Shown here in pieces: positions 54,046 to 62,965 of a stretch of DNA of 64,000 nucleotides. Position numbers and translations under genes: made by a program. Position 1 is the stretch's first letter. Each line of letters starts with the position of its first letter. The notes beneath the pieces are model-generated. The model was not told the origin of the DNA and made no database searches. It was given only the letters and a program-made list of their open reading frames with translations. The stretch comes from Streptomyces tsukubensis (lineage in GTDB: Bacteria > Actinomycetota > Actinomycetes > Streptomycetales > Streptomycetaceae), in the NCBI RefSeq assembly GCF_009296025.1, contig NZ_CP045178.1, forward strand, positions 2,294,001-2,358,000. Reading direction: 5' to 3'.

Positions 54046-55293
54046 ATGTCCAACTCTGTCGTCAGTTTTTGGGGTTCCCTTCCGGGGTCTGAGTCCGCGT
54101 CCGCGCAAGCGTCTCCCTGGGACACGGAGTGGGAACTCCGCGGCGGTACCGCCTGGATCTTCTACAGCTCGTCCGACCAGAGTGCCGTCAGGCGGCCGGT
54201 GATCCTCGCCGACGGTTTCGCCCCGGGACCGAGCAACGGCCAGCAGCTTTTCGCGGGCCTGGAGAACGGGGACTACCCGTTCATCTCCACGCTGCGCGAC
54301 AACGGCTTCGACGTCGTGCTGATGGGCTTCGCCGACCGATCCGCGTCCATCCTCGACAACGCCGAGGTGGCGATCGAGTGTGTCAGGCGGACGATCGCCG
54401 ACCGCGAAGGCAACGCCCCGCTGACGGTGGGCGGATTCAGCATGGGAGGGCTGGTCACCCGCTACGCCCTGGCCAAGATGGAATGGCACAGGGAGCAGCA
54501 CGAGACCGCCACCTACCTCTCCTACGACACCCCGCACCGCGGGGCGTGGCTGCCGCTGGGGGTCCAGGTGTTCGCGCACTTCGTCAGGGAGCACTGGGGC
54601 AGCGCCAACCCGCTCCTCAGCATGTACTCCGACCTGATCAACAGCCCGGCCGCCCGCCAGATGCTGCGCTGGCACATGGAAACCGGTGCCGATGCCACCC
54701 TCGATGTCGGTGCCGGCCAGGACCAGGAGCGGACCGAGTTCCTGACGGCCCTTGAGCGAGTAGGCGGCTGGCCTCAGATTCCCCGCCTGCTCGGTGTCGC
54801 CAATGGAACGGGCACCGGCGTGGGCAACGGCATCCCCGCCGACGACACGGCGATGGCCACCGAGGGCCCTGAGCTGTCCGGTCGGCTTCACGCCCAGGGC
54901 AGCGGATCGCAGACCGTCGCTCGGATGGCCAAGGCGGACCAGAATCCGGTGGAGATCCGCACCACCGGCTTCCCCGAACTCGACGGTGCTCCGGGCGGTC
55001 TCTTCCCGAAGGCCCCGCTCCTGGGAGACGCGGCCAATTTCGGCATGGCCGCCATGCTGGCCGACATCGTCAACAAGCAGTCGTCCGAACTCACCCACAA
55101 CACCTCGACGTTCGTCCCCACCGTCAGCGCCGTGGCGTCGGCCGACATCGACGACCACGCCGCCCTGTACGGCAAGGTCGACCCCGAAAGCAGTAGCCTC
55201 CACGACTTCCTCTGCGCCACCGCCAACGAAGGACACACCGTCATGACGACGGAACTCGGTGAGTGGATCCTGGCCAGGCTCCAAGAGGCGTAG
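54046..55293 (+). CDS. Lipase/esterase-like alpha/beta hydrolase (PGAP1/DUF676 type)
   Basis: A 415-residue protein without a signal peptide. The nucleophile elbow is VGGFSMGGLVTRYALAKM (Ser); RPVILADGFAPGPSNGQQLF resembles the oxyanion region, DTPHRGAWLPLGVQ is typical of PGAP1/LCAT-like lipases, and EGHTVMT near the end probably supplies the catalytic His. It may hydrolyse lipids or polyesters. Start ATG follows AAGGAG with rather wide spacing. A 14-base terminator follows. Confidence 0.8.
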   Translation: MSNSVVSFWGSLPGSESASAQASPWDTEWELRGGTAWIFYSSSDQSAVRRPVILADGFAPGPSNGQQLFAGLENGDYPFISTLRDNGFDVVLMGFADRSASILDNAEVAIECVRRTIADREGNAPLTVGGFSMGGLVTRYALAKMEWHREQHETATYLSYDTPHRGAWLPLGVQVFAHFVREHWGSANPLLSMYSDLINSPAARQMLRWHMETGADATLDVGAGQDQERTEFLTALERVGGWPQIPRLLGVANGTGTGVGNGIPADDTAMATEGPELSGRLHAQGSGSQTVARMAKADQNPVEIRTTGFPELDGAPGGLFPKAPLLGDAANFGMAAMLADIVNKQSSELTHNTSTFVPTVSAVASADIDDHAALYGKVDPESSSLHDFLCATANEGHTVMTTELGEWILARLQEA

Positions 55294-55306
55294 CCATGGC
55301 CAAGGC

Positions 55307-55350
55307 GCCCTCGTCGGGCCTGGGCCGCACCGGCCGGGCCCGACGAGGGC
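55307..55350 (+). terminator. Terminator after the lipase-like gene
   Basis: GCCCTCGTCGGGCC (55307-55320) and GGCCCGACGAGGGC (55337-55350) form a perfect 14-base stem with a 16-base loop, 14 bases after the stop. Confidence 0.88.
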
Positions 55351-55821
55351 GAGGCTCGTCCGGCACCACATGGTGGATCAGTCGGCAGGTGAAGGTGTGA
55401 CACGAGAGGACGCCGCACGACACCACAGGACGCCGCACGTGGCGCATGACGCCGCTGATGGGGCGTCGAGCGGCAGGCCCTGCCCCGTGGGCCGTATCAC
55501 CTGCTGTCCGCGCAGCCGGCTGACTTCGAAGAAGTAAAGGGGTGGCACGGTGCCTCGTAGGGCGGGTCGAAGGCTCTTACCAGCTGGCCGAGTTCGGCGG
55601 CTGTGGGCCGGTCGTCGGCCTGCCGCTGGAGGACCGTGCGCGGTGTGTCCCGCATCTCGGGCCACCGTGTGCGGTCGTTGAGGGGAAGACGACGGCTTGC
55701 GATGACGTCGTGGGGGGGGCGCGGGTGAGTTGTGCCGGGTCGAACTCCTCCACCCGGCAGTGAGACCCCGGCCGCCGGACAAGGTCGCCGCTGCGACAGT
55801 CAGAAGCCTTGACGCAGATAT
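55351..55821. other. Region without a supported gene
   Basis: About 470 bases between the lipase-like and DinB genes. Minus-strand frames show protein-like fragments (for example PPLYFFEVSRLRGQQ near 55,520) but no family, start site or continuous frame; decayed coding DNA is possible. Confidence 0.45.
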
Positions 55822-56376
55822 TCAGACGCCTTGACGCAGATACAGGTCACGCAGCAGGCCGATCTCGCCGCCGTGATGTGTGACCTCTTTCAGAGCGTGC
55901 AGCGCGAGCTTCAGATACGTCTCATCGGCCCAACCGCCTGGGCCCACGCCTATCGGCGCCACGAGGCGCTTGTCGCCGAGGGCCTCGATACGGGAGATGA
56001 AGTGCTCCCAGTCCTCGGCCAGCGCCTGGACGCCCTCCTTCGCCGTTCCCGGCCACTCGTGGCGGTCACCGAGCTCGGGAACGTCATCGAAGAAGTGGAT
56101 CACATAGCCGCGCAGGCAGAGGCTGCCGATGTGCCAGACGCGCCAGGCGATCGTCGTGAAGGGGTCCGGTTCCCCCGGACTCGATTCCGGAATCAGCTCC
56201 GCGACGCGGAAGACACCGTCGTCGCCGGGGCGGATGCTGACGCAGTCGCTGACCGGCTCCCAGCGGTACTCGGCGTCGGTCAACTCCTCCAGGCGCTTGA
56301 ACAGCCGGAATCGCACGTTTTCGAAGATCGCGAGAAGGTCGCGCGTGACAGGGTCGTGCACGATCACGTCAGCCAC
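55822..56376 (-). CDS. DinB-superfamily protein
   Basis: A 184-residue four-helix-bundle protein. The first helix reads RDLLAIFENVRFRLFKRLEELTDAEYRWEPV, and the last helix holds HHGGEIGLLRDLYLRQG; a His in TTIAWRVWHIGS and the late HHGGE would be the metal ligands typical of DinB-like thiol-dependent transferases. The GTG at 56376 follows GGAG. The last codons lie in a short duplication (GCCTTGACGCAGAT occurs twice, around 55807 and 55829). Function unknown, possibly thiol-linked detoxification. Confidence 0.82.
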   Translation of the reverse strand: MADVIVHDPVTRDLLAIFENVRFRLFKRLEELTDAEYRWEPVSDCVSIRPGDDGVFRVAELIPESSPGEPDPFTTIAWRVWHIGSLCLRGYVIHFFDDVPELGDRHEWPGTAKEGVQALAEDWEHFISRIEALGDKRLVAPIGVGPGGWADETYLKLALHALKEVTHHGGEIGLLRDLYLRQGV

Positions 56377-56469
56377 GTCAGCTCCAGGGCACGGTGGTTC
56401 CGGGACGGTCAGGATGATCAGGATCAACGGGTCGGTACGCCCCGTCAACTGCCGCCGCCTCGTTGGCGT

Positions 56470-56828
56470 CACCGCGTCGAATCACCCGTGACGGCCACTT
56501 GGCGGATCGCCGGCCACTTGGCAGATCTACGAGACGCAGGACGGGGTCGAACCGCCGGGGGCCCACCCCCCTTCTTGTAGGTCTGCGCCAGGCGGCAGGC
56601 GCTGAAAGCCGCCCAGCCGTCCGAATTCGGTGAGCTGCTGAGCGGGTAGGCGTACGCGGTCAGATACAGACGCGCGATCCCCTCGGCCCACCCTGGGGCG
56701 TTCGCGGTGTACTGACGTGCGCTGGTGCCAATAAGCGCGATCCTCTTGTCCCACAGGACGAACACGTCCGGCCGTCGCAGATGCAGCAGATACAGCAGAT
56801 ACAGCAAGCATGAGGCATAGCTGGTCTA
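56470..56828 (-). pseudogene. Uncharacterised gene fragment next to transposase debris
   Basis: A minus-strand frame reads RRPDVFVLWDKRIALIGTSA and later LYLTAYAYPLSSSPNSDGWA, which looks like real protein but lacks a proper start and abuts the IS4-type remnant at about 56,830. Probably the 3' part of a gene broken by an insertion. I cannot name the family. Confidence 0.4.
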
Positions 56829-56829
56829 G

Positions 56830-57240
56830 CTCTCGGCGGTGGGCCCGAACCCGCACCGAGCACAGCTTGTGTGCCGGGCTCGACCACGTAGTCAACTCCA
56901 GTGCGGAACAACCGTGATGGGAGGTTCGCCCCCACCAGATCCTGTTGCGCCCGGAATCGGAACCTTCTGGGGGCTGCGGCCGTCGAAATGACACGGTCCG
57001 GTACGGCTCGCCCCGCACACCGGGTGTCGTCGGCCGGGCCACATGCCCCACGAGCACCTCGGATAACGCGCGCACCGACCCACTGCCCAGCCGTCGGCGC
57101 AGATCACTCAGTGCCTTCGGCGTCGGGCAGGCCACCGGCACGTCGGCCGGCCCGGCCGTCAGCTTGTCCCGGACCAGCCGGTCGGAGCTCCTCAAATACG
57201 AGCCGTCTTGTACGGCTGCCGGTACCAACGAGCTACGTTG
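56830..57240 (-). pseudogene. IS4-family transposase remnant, frameshifted
   Basis: Reading the minus strand across three frames gives LTAGPADVPVACPTPKALSD, then RRLGSGSVRALSEVLVGHVA, RPTTPGVRGEPYRTVSF, FDGRSPQKVPIPG and VDYVVEPGTQAVLGA. This order matches the N-terminal domain and first catalytic block (YRTVSFDG, first Asp) of IS4-type transposases common in Streptomyces. At least two frameshifts and loss of the C-terminal half make it inactive. No terminal inverted repeats were found by eye. Confidence 0.75.
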
Positions 57241-57524
57241 CTCTCCGTCGGAGATTCTTCAACTGGCTCGCGTGGCCTGCGAAACCACCAACTACCCGGC
57301 CTTGGATCAAGGCCCCCACGGCCGTCGGCCCTTGCGGCAGGCCACCCTGGCGATGAGGTCCATGCCGCGTTGTGCCCGAGACCGGGACGCTCCGGATACT
57401 CCACAGCGGGATCTGAAAGAACTGTCGGTATGGCGGTGTCCTCTGCCGGCACGCGGCGGGAGGAGAGCGCCGTGAAGGTCGGCCGGGCCCGCCGCTTCCG
57501 GCCGATTCGTCCGCTTCCGGCGCC

Positions 57525-58109
57525 TCACTGGTCGCCGTCGGCAGGCCGGCACGCCGGTCCGGCGTGGACTGCGATGACGACGACAACATTGGCGATCTTG
57601 TCGGCGAACGTCTGCTTCTTTTTGTCCCAGAGGGCCCACCACCAGCCCAGCCCGAACACCACGAAGTTGAGATACTGGCAAAGCCGACGGAGGAGAGCCA
57701 GGCCGACACCGGGCATGAGGCCGTCGCTGTCGCGCACGGCCCGGATGCCGAGGACGCTCTTGCCCACGGTCTGCCCGGTCCGGCCTTCACGGATCAGCTG
57801 CACGACCAGCGCGGCGATCATGGCGGTGCAGCCCACCCAGCTCAAGATGGCCGAAGGGATCTCGCCACTGTCACCAGGGCTTCTGTCGTCGACCTCACTG
57901 CCGATACCCGTCAGCAGCCACAGCGGCCCAAAGTTGATCAAGACGTCCATGAGCAAAGCGCCCGCCCGCCGCAGCCACCCGGCGTATGGATGGTGCCGCA
58001 GGGTGTACGGAGAGTGGGCCGGCGGATACGGGGCCCCGTCCATCTGCTGCGGTGACGGGTAGCCGGGCCGCCCTTCTGACGGCGGGGGTGGGTTCTGCGG
58101 GTAGCTCAT
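57525..58109 (-). CDS. RDD-family membrane protein
   Basis: A 194-residue protein. A Pro-rich cytoplasmic start (SYPQNPPPPSEGRPGYPSPQ) precedes the RDD domain: AGWLRRAGALLMDVLINFGP, a second hydrophobic segment (AILSWVGCTAMIAALVVQLI), GRTGQTVGKSVLGIRAVRD, and a third segment ending WDKKKQTFADKIANVVVV. The family's Arg and Asp residues are present. The ATG at 58109 follows GAGGTG. RDD proteins are poorly understood; some move ions. An IS5-type remnant ends immediately upstream. Confidence 0.85.
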   Translation of the reverse strand: MSYPQNPPPPSEGRPGYPSPQQMDGAPYPPAHSPYTLRHHPYAGWLRRAGALLMDVLINFGPLWLLTGIGSEVDDRSPGDSGEIPSAILSWVGCTAMIAALVVQLIREGRTGQTVGKSVLGIRAVRDSDGLMPGVGLALLRRLCQYLNFVVFGLGWWWALWDKKKQTFADKIANVVVVIAVHAGPACRPADGDQ

Positions 58110-58129
58110 TTGGGACACACCTCATTTTT

Positions 58130-58550
58130 CCCATGCCGGGAAGCCGAAATTTGTGGAGCCCGCTTTCCAGGGCCCTGACGTGGCCGGATTCGACCACGCA
58201 GCGGGACCAGTCGAGGCGGGAGGCTGCGTTCAGCTCGGCCTGCGGGACCTGGTGGAGCCGCTACCGCTCGCCGGCCTCGTTCCAGTCCCGCAACCGCCGC
58301 CAGCACGCCATGCCCGAGCCGAAACCGAGGTCCTGCGGCCGTACTCCCACTGGATGCCGGTGTACAGCACGTACAGGATCCCGCACAGCACCTCCCTCCC
58401 GGTCCAGCAATGGTCTGCGGCCGGATACCGGAACCTGCGCTCACACCCCGGCAGCATCGGCTCCAGACGATCCCACAGCTCATCCGACACGACCCACGGC
58501 AACGCACTCACACCAGACCGAACGCTTAACTCCCGCCCTGGAAAAGGCAA
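58130..58550 (-). pseudogene. IS5-family transposase remnant, truncated and frameshifted
   Basis: The minus strand encodes VVSDELWDRLEPMLPGCERR, FRYPAADHCWTGREVLCGIL and YVLYTGIQWEY, the N-terminal domain of IS5-type transposases, then continues in another frame as FRLGHG and later VESGHVRALESG, corresponding to the start of the catalytic domain. The rest is gone: the sequence stops about 30 bases before the RDD start codon. Confidence 0.8.
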
Positions 58551-58565
58551 CCAGCAGCGACCCAC

Positions 58566-59029
58566 CTCATTGCGTTAGCCCCTACGAGCATGCCGCCCCC
58601 TCACCGAGATGCCACTCAAAAGGGTTGGGTGGGCGATTCCGAAGCGTAGCGACTGTCGTTGGCCCGCGCAGGCGAGCTTCCGGCTCCGACGAATGAGGCG
58701 GATCGATTCTGTTTGCTCCGCACGGGTGAGGTGGAGTGCGCAGGTCGACCGTGGGGGGCTATAACGGTGCTGAACAGCTCCGGCACCGGGCGAAGTAGGC
58801 GCATCTCCACTGCTGGCGGACAGCGGTTCGAAGGAGCCGCGCAGTCCCGGACAAGAGTCCGATCGAGGGTCCCAGCGCCACGTGGCGGATTCCCCCATTG
58901 CCATCCGATGGGAGATCCCCCCCATGGGCCACGTCATCGCTTCGCCTCGCTGGGTCATCGCCCTTGCAAGAGTCACTACCACCGACCCTGTCGATACGCG
59001 CTGACGCACGACGGAGTCATAGGAGAGTC
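58566..59029. other. Region without a supported gene
   Basis: 464 bases upstream of a small secreted protein gene. Frames here have mixed composition and no family features. The final 50 bases hold the promoter-proximal leader and the AGGAGA ribosome site of the next gene. Confidence 0.5.
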
Positions 59030-59431
59030 ATGTTGAAGAGCAAGAAGTCTCGCTATGTCGCTCTCTCAACCGCCGGTGTCGTACTGGCCGGCGCTGCTGC
59101 GGGAGCTGCTTACGCAGTCGTCGACAACGTCAAAGCCCCGCACACGCAGGCAGCGGCAACAGTGAGGGCCAACGGGGTAGTACAAAACGCCAAGAACATT
59201 AAATCGGCTCGCCGTATCAACCCTGGCGAGTACTGCGTCACCTTCTCCGACACCAATTTGCGGGTGTCAAGGTCCATCCTGCAAGCCACGGCCAACATGA
59301 GTAACCGAATTCTCGACGTCACCTGGGGAAACGACTACGGGTGTGGAAGCGCCCAGAACGTCGTCAAGGTCGTCGCGACCAACCACAACGGCGTCAAGGC
59401 GGATTCCTGGTTCACCGTTTCTGTCCACTGA
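59030..59431 (+). CDS. Small secreted protein, 133 residues
   Basis: The ATG follows AGGAGA three bases upstream. An N-terminal signal peptide is clear: basic LKSKKSRY, a hydrophobic run, and cleavage near residues 28-45. The mature part is beta-rich with two cysteines (GEYCVTFSDTNLRVSRS and NDYGCGSAQNV) that probably form one disulfide, and ends in DSWFTVSVH. I do not recognise the family. GC content is lower than in the core genes, suggesting acquisition with the surrounding mobile debris. Confidence 0.75.
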   Translation: MLKSKKSRYVALSTAGVVLAGAAAGAAYAVVDNVKAPHTQAAATVRANGVVQNAKNIKSARRINPGEYCVTFSDTNLRVSRSILQATANMSNRILDVTWGNDYGCGSAQNVVKVVATNHNGVKADSWFTVSVH

Positions 59432-60268
59432 CTTGACTCTGGCCAATTGCGTGGCACGGCCGGCCGCGCGCTGGGGGGAAGAAGCCAGCGCGAAGAAGGC
59501 AGCGCCGCCACGTGCCTTGGCTGCCACAGCCCGAAATCGCTTGGCTGCCTGGTCGTCCCTGTCCTCGGCCCTCCGCAGAAGCTCAGCCTTCTCCTGCGAC
59601 GGCTGCCCGCTCCAGCAAGCACGGCTTCCAGCTCGCAGCTGGGTCCGGCAAACTCGGCGGCATCGCGTAGCCGCGTGCCCATCTGCTCCAGTTCCCGTTC
59701 TGTATTCCCACACATGCGAAGCAGTTCCTACCGATTTGCCTCCACCGCAGCACACTCCTCCCCACGCCGGTGCCGGGAGTGCGCGGTGTCGGCAGTTCGA
59801 CCACGGCCTGTCGGACGTGGGCGGGTACCGCCTTTTTCGGGAGTTCGGTGAGGATCATGCGCTCCTCGGTGCCGCTCTCGATCTCGCGGATGAGGATCGC
59901 GACAGCGCGGTCAAGCTGTTCCTGCTCGGTGAGCGCGTCACCTGCGCGTGCCCGGTCAGCGTCGGGCTCGTAGACCGACAGCGGCAAGAAGGGGGTGGGA
60001 CTCCTTCTTGTCGCGGCTCATCATCGTGTAGAGCGCGTTGGCTTGCGCGCCGAGGCCGTGGCCCAGGGCCTCTTGGACGCCGAGCCCCTGCGACTTGTGG
60101 CCGGTGATCGCGTATTCGAAGCTGAGGCCGCCGTGCGCGAAGTAGTCGGTGTCTACCCGCTCGGCGACATCTCGGTGGCTGTCGGCGGTCTTCGCGCGCC
60201 ACTCGACCAGGACTCGGCGTTCGGTGTCCACGGCTCGTACGATTCCGCGGTAGTCGTTCAGCACACCT
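59432..60268 (-). pseudogene. Remnant of a MobF-type conjugative relaxase/helicase
   Basis: The minus strand from 60268 reads GVLNDYRGIVRAVDTERRVL, then FAHGGLSFEYAITGHKSQGL and NALYTMMSRDKKESH, the C-terminal helicase motifs (YAITGHKSQG, YTMMSRDK) of TraA/TrwC-like relaxases. A frameshift near 59,985 is followed by LPLSVYEPDADRARAGDALT and a helical tail in further shifted frames. Everything upstream of the last helicase motifs is missing, cut at the junction with an RHS fragment. Confidence 0.8.
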
Positions 60269-60778
60269 TTCGACCGGCTCGGACGCCTCACCTCACAGTC
60301 CGCCCTCGACAGCAGCGGGCGCGATATCCAGCGGCGCGACTTCGTCTACCGGGCCGACGGCCATCTGACGGGCCACCACGACCAGGTGAACGGCACCCGA
60401 CGCGTCACGCTCGACGCGGCGGGCCGCGTCACCGCCATCGACGCCGAAGGCTGGGCCGAGCGCTACGCCTACGAGGCGACGGGCAACCTGACCGACGCAT
60501 CCTGGCCCCCACCCACCCGGGTCACGAGGCCACCGGCGAGCGCTGTTACACGGGCACCCGCATCACGCGTGCCGGACGTGTCCGTTACGAACATGACGCT
60601 CTCGGCCGCATCACCTCGCGCCGACGCACCAGGCTGTCCAACAAGCCCGAGACCTGGCGTTACACCTGGGACGCGGAAGACCGTCCCTCCTCCGTCCTCA
60701 CACCGGACGGTACGAGGTGGCACTACCGATACGACCCTCTGGGACGCCGTATCGCCAAGCAAGACCCTGGCTTCTGAG
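60266..60778 (+). pseudogene. RHS/YD-repeat protein remnant, frameshifted
   Basis: The plus strand gives FDRLGRLTSQSALDSSGRDI, RDFVYRADGHLTGHHD, VTLDAAGRVTAIDAEGWAER and YAYEATGNLTDASWP. After a frameshift near 60,510 it continues GRVRYEHDALGRITSR, WRYTWDAEDRPSSVLTPDG and WHYRYDPLGRRIAKQ. These are consecutive YD repeats of an RHS polymorphic-toxin protein close to its core end; the N-terminus and toxin tip are lost. It abuts the relaxase remnant with no spacer. Confidence 0.85.
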
Positions 60779-60851
60779 CGGCGCATCGCCCCCTCCTACC
60801 GATTGTCTCAGCTCCCTCAAGATCCACCAGGAACGGTAGGCAGATAAACGT

Positions 60852-61215
60852 CAGATGGCGGGAACGGGCTGGACGGACAAGGGGCTCGTCTTCACCACCC
60901 CGAAACAGACCACTCGACCCGACCAAACTCATCCGCCGCTTTCGGCGCCCCCTCCGATGCGCGGAGCTCCGGACGATCCGCTTCCAAGACCTCCGAAACT
61001 CAACCGCGACCCTGCTCCGGCGAGCAAGGCGTCGGCCTCGTCGTCATAAAGGAACTTCTCGCCACGCGCACATCGGCGTCACCGCAGGCGTCCATGCCCA
61101 CGTCCGACTCCGACTCCGACTCCGACTCCGACTACAGCGTCAGGCCGTCGACGCTCTCGGCAGCATCCTCGGCCCGACCGACGCCCCGGAGGACCCGCCC
61201 GGGGGAACACCCGCG
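60852..61215 (+). pseudogene. Tyrosine recombinase (integrase) C-terminal remnant
   Basis: Joined across frames, the plus strand reads GWTDKGLVFTT, LRTIRFQDLRNSTATLL, GEQGVGLVVIKELL, HIGVTAGVHAHVR and LQRQAVDALGSILGP, the end of a phage-type integrase. The HxLRHS catalytic box reads FQDLRNS, with both histidines changed. A TCCGAC repeat interrupts it just after the VHAHVR segment. It is clearly dead. Confidence 0.8.
61103..61132. repeat. Five tandem copies of TCCGAC
   Basis: A perfect hexamer expansion inside the integrase remnant, presumably arisen after the gene lost function. Confidence 0.95.
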
Positions 61216-61273
61216 CTCGTGGGCCGCAGAGACGACTTGCTACCGGCCCGTTGCGCGCAGGCGCAGCGGATCA

Positions 61274-61810
61274 CTACTGGCCGTCGACCGGAATCCAGCC
61301 GGAGTAAGCCAATGGCTGGAAGTAGCGCCCCGTGGGCTTTTCGTAGGTCGCGACCTGGAGCTTCACGTTTCCGGTCTCCTTGTAATTCTTGTTACAGGTG
61401 CCCCAGGTACCCGCGCCGCCGCTGTGGATGCAGACATAGCCCGCACGCCCGTAGTCGGTGGTGACGCCGACGGCGGCTGACCGGCCGTCGGACTTCGTGT
61501 CATGCACCCAGATGACATCACCGTAGGGCTGGAAGCATCCTTCGGCTCCGGCGACGGCGGTCGCCCCGAGACAGGCGTGGGTGGACCCCGCGGCCTTGGC
61601 CACCTCCACAGGCGGCTCTTCGCCCAGCGGCAGGGGCGTGGCCTCCACGATCTCCAGACCTTCCAGACCCTCCACACCTTCTGATGTCGGCACGGGCACG
61701 GGCTCCTCCGCCCGCTCGCCAGCCAGCGCCGACGACACCGTCACGGCCGTCAACAGCAGGGCCGCACCCGCCGCAACCACGCCCCATCTGTCACGCCTAC
61801 GTTCACGCAT
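61274..61810 (-). CDS. Secreted protein, 178 residues, with paired cysteines
   Basis: The N-terminus is a signal peptide (basic RERRRDRWG, hydrophobic AAGAALLLTAVTVSSALA, cleavage near residue 30). After an acidic Glu/Pro/Val linker the mature domain starts near residue 70 and carries four cysteines (THACLGA, EGCFQPYGD, GYVCIHSGG, WGTCNKNYKETG), suggesting two disulfides, plus aromatic residues near the end. It looks like a small extracellular binding protein or spore-wall-associated factor; no family recognised. It lies amid mobile-element debris but has an intact frame. Confidence 0.75.
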   Translation of the reverse strand: MRERRRDRWGVVAAGAALLLTAVTVSSALAGERAEEPVPVPTSEGVEGLEGLEIVEATPLPLGEEPPVEVAKAAGSTHACLGATAVAGAEGCFQPYGDVIWVHDTKSDGRSAAVGVTTDYGRAGYVCIHSGGAGTWGTCNKNYKETGNVKLQVATYEKPTGRYFQPLAYSGWIPVDGQ

Positions 61811-62149
61811 ACGCCACTACCCCCACAGGTGGCCCCAACCACAGGCCGTCACTCCACTTGTGAACAAGATGTGACGGTAACGGACCTTCTTCTGTAGGCG
61901 TGGAACCACCCCACCCCCACTCGCCCGTGCCCCTCCCACCGCACCCTCACAGCCGCATGCGTGTTGGCTCGTCAGAGCCACTGGTGAGGGCGGGATCAAC
62001 GGCGCCCTGCCTGCCGCTTGGGAGGCGTCGGACAGGCCACAAGGGGCCTCATACGGTTGAGGCGTGCGTGTCGCCACCGTCACCGTGCCGGACACCACGA
62101 CCATCGACACGGGGGCGGTGAGCAGCGCGTCCCCGTCGCCCGGCTTCCA
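61811..62149. other. Region without a supported gene
   Basis: About 340 bases upstream of the secreted protein gene and of an IS1182-type remnant. It should hold the promoter of the minus-strand secreted protein; no other signal was found. Confidence 0.5.
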
Positions 62150-62965
62150 CCACAACGTACTGGCCGACTTCCGCGATCATCTGCCGCCCTCGTCCCTGCC
62201 GGTCGTCTCTCCCAACGACATCTCGACCCGCTACGCACGGCACGGACACATCATCAGTTGGAGATGGTTCACCGCTCATCTGACCGAGGTCTGTGCTGCT
62301 GTCGGCCCCAACGTGATCACGGACGTGGCCACCACCGCGGCGACGACCCGAGACAGCCAGGTGTTGCCCGGCACCGATACGCGCTTGGCCCGCCGCGGGC
62401 TGCTGCCTGCCGAGCACTTGACCGACGCCGGCCACACCGCCCTGCCCCACCTGGTACAACCCACCCGTGAACACCGGGTCACCACCTCCGGTCCGCTCCG
62501 GAACAACGTCACCCGGCGAAACCGCCAGAATGAGGGCTTCGGCCGGGACGACTTCGGCCATCGACTACGACCATCAGCAGGTCACGTCTCCCGGGGCCAG
62601 GTCAGCACGGGCTGGCACTAGGTCAGCACGCGCCCTACTCGGCCTCGCCCACCGCGGCCCCGCTGATCGTGGTCAGGTTCACCCAGAGCCAGTGCCGCCT
62701 CTGCCGACCCGCTCCCAGCGCACCACCGCCGCCGACAGCGCCGGCACCGTGGGTTTTCCTCGCGAGAGCCGCGCGACCTGCAACCCCGCGTCCGCACCGC
62801 GCAACAGACGCCCGAGCGGAAGGCCCGTTACGCGGTCCGCTCCGGAGTTGAGAGCAGGGTCAGGGAGTTCTCCCACGGACTTGGCATACGGCACTGCCGC
62901 GACCGAGGACAGGGGAAAGCCCACGTCCAACATCCCGACGGCCATCGCCGTCAACATCTAACGCC
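62150..62965 (+). pseudogene. IS1182-family transposase remnant, frameshifted
   Basis: The plus strand reads [78 protein letters not shown] and FGRDDF in one frame, then [61 protein letters not shown] and AIAVNI spread over others. The order matches the middle and C-terminal catalytic parts of IS1182-type transposases. Several frameshifts and a missing N-terminus make it inactive. Confidence 0.82.

Noticed and set aside
55542..55763. A 73-codon plus-strand frame between the lipase and DinB genes
   Set aside because: No ribosome site and no similarity to any family; composition is equally open on the opposite strand.
62064..62621. An intact 185-codon gene near 62 kb
   Set aside because: Its middle part is recognisable as one frame of a frameshifted IS1182-type transposase, so it was annotated as a pseudogene instead.
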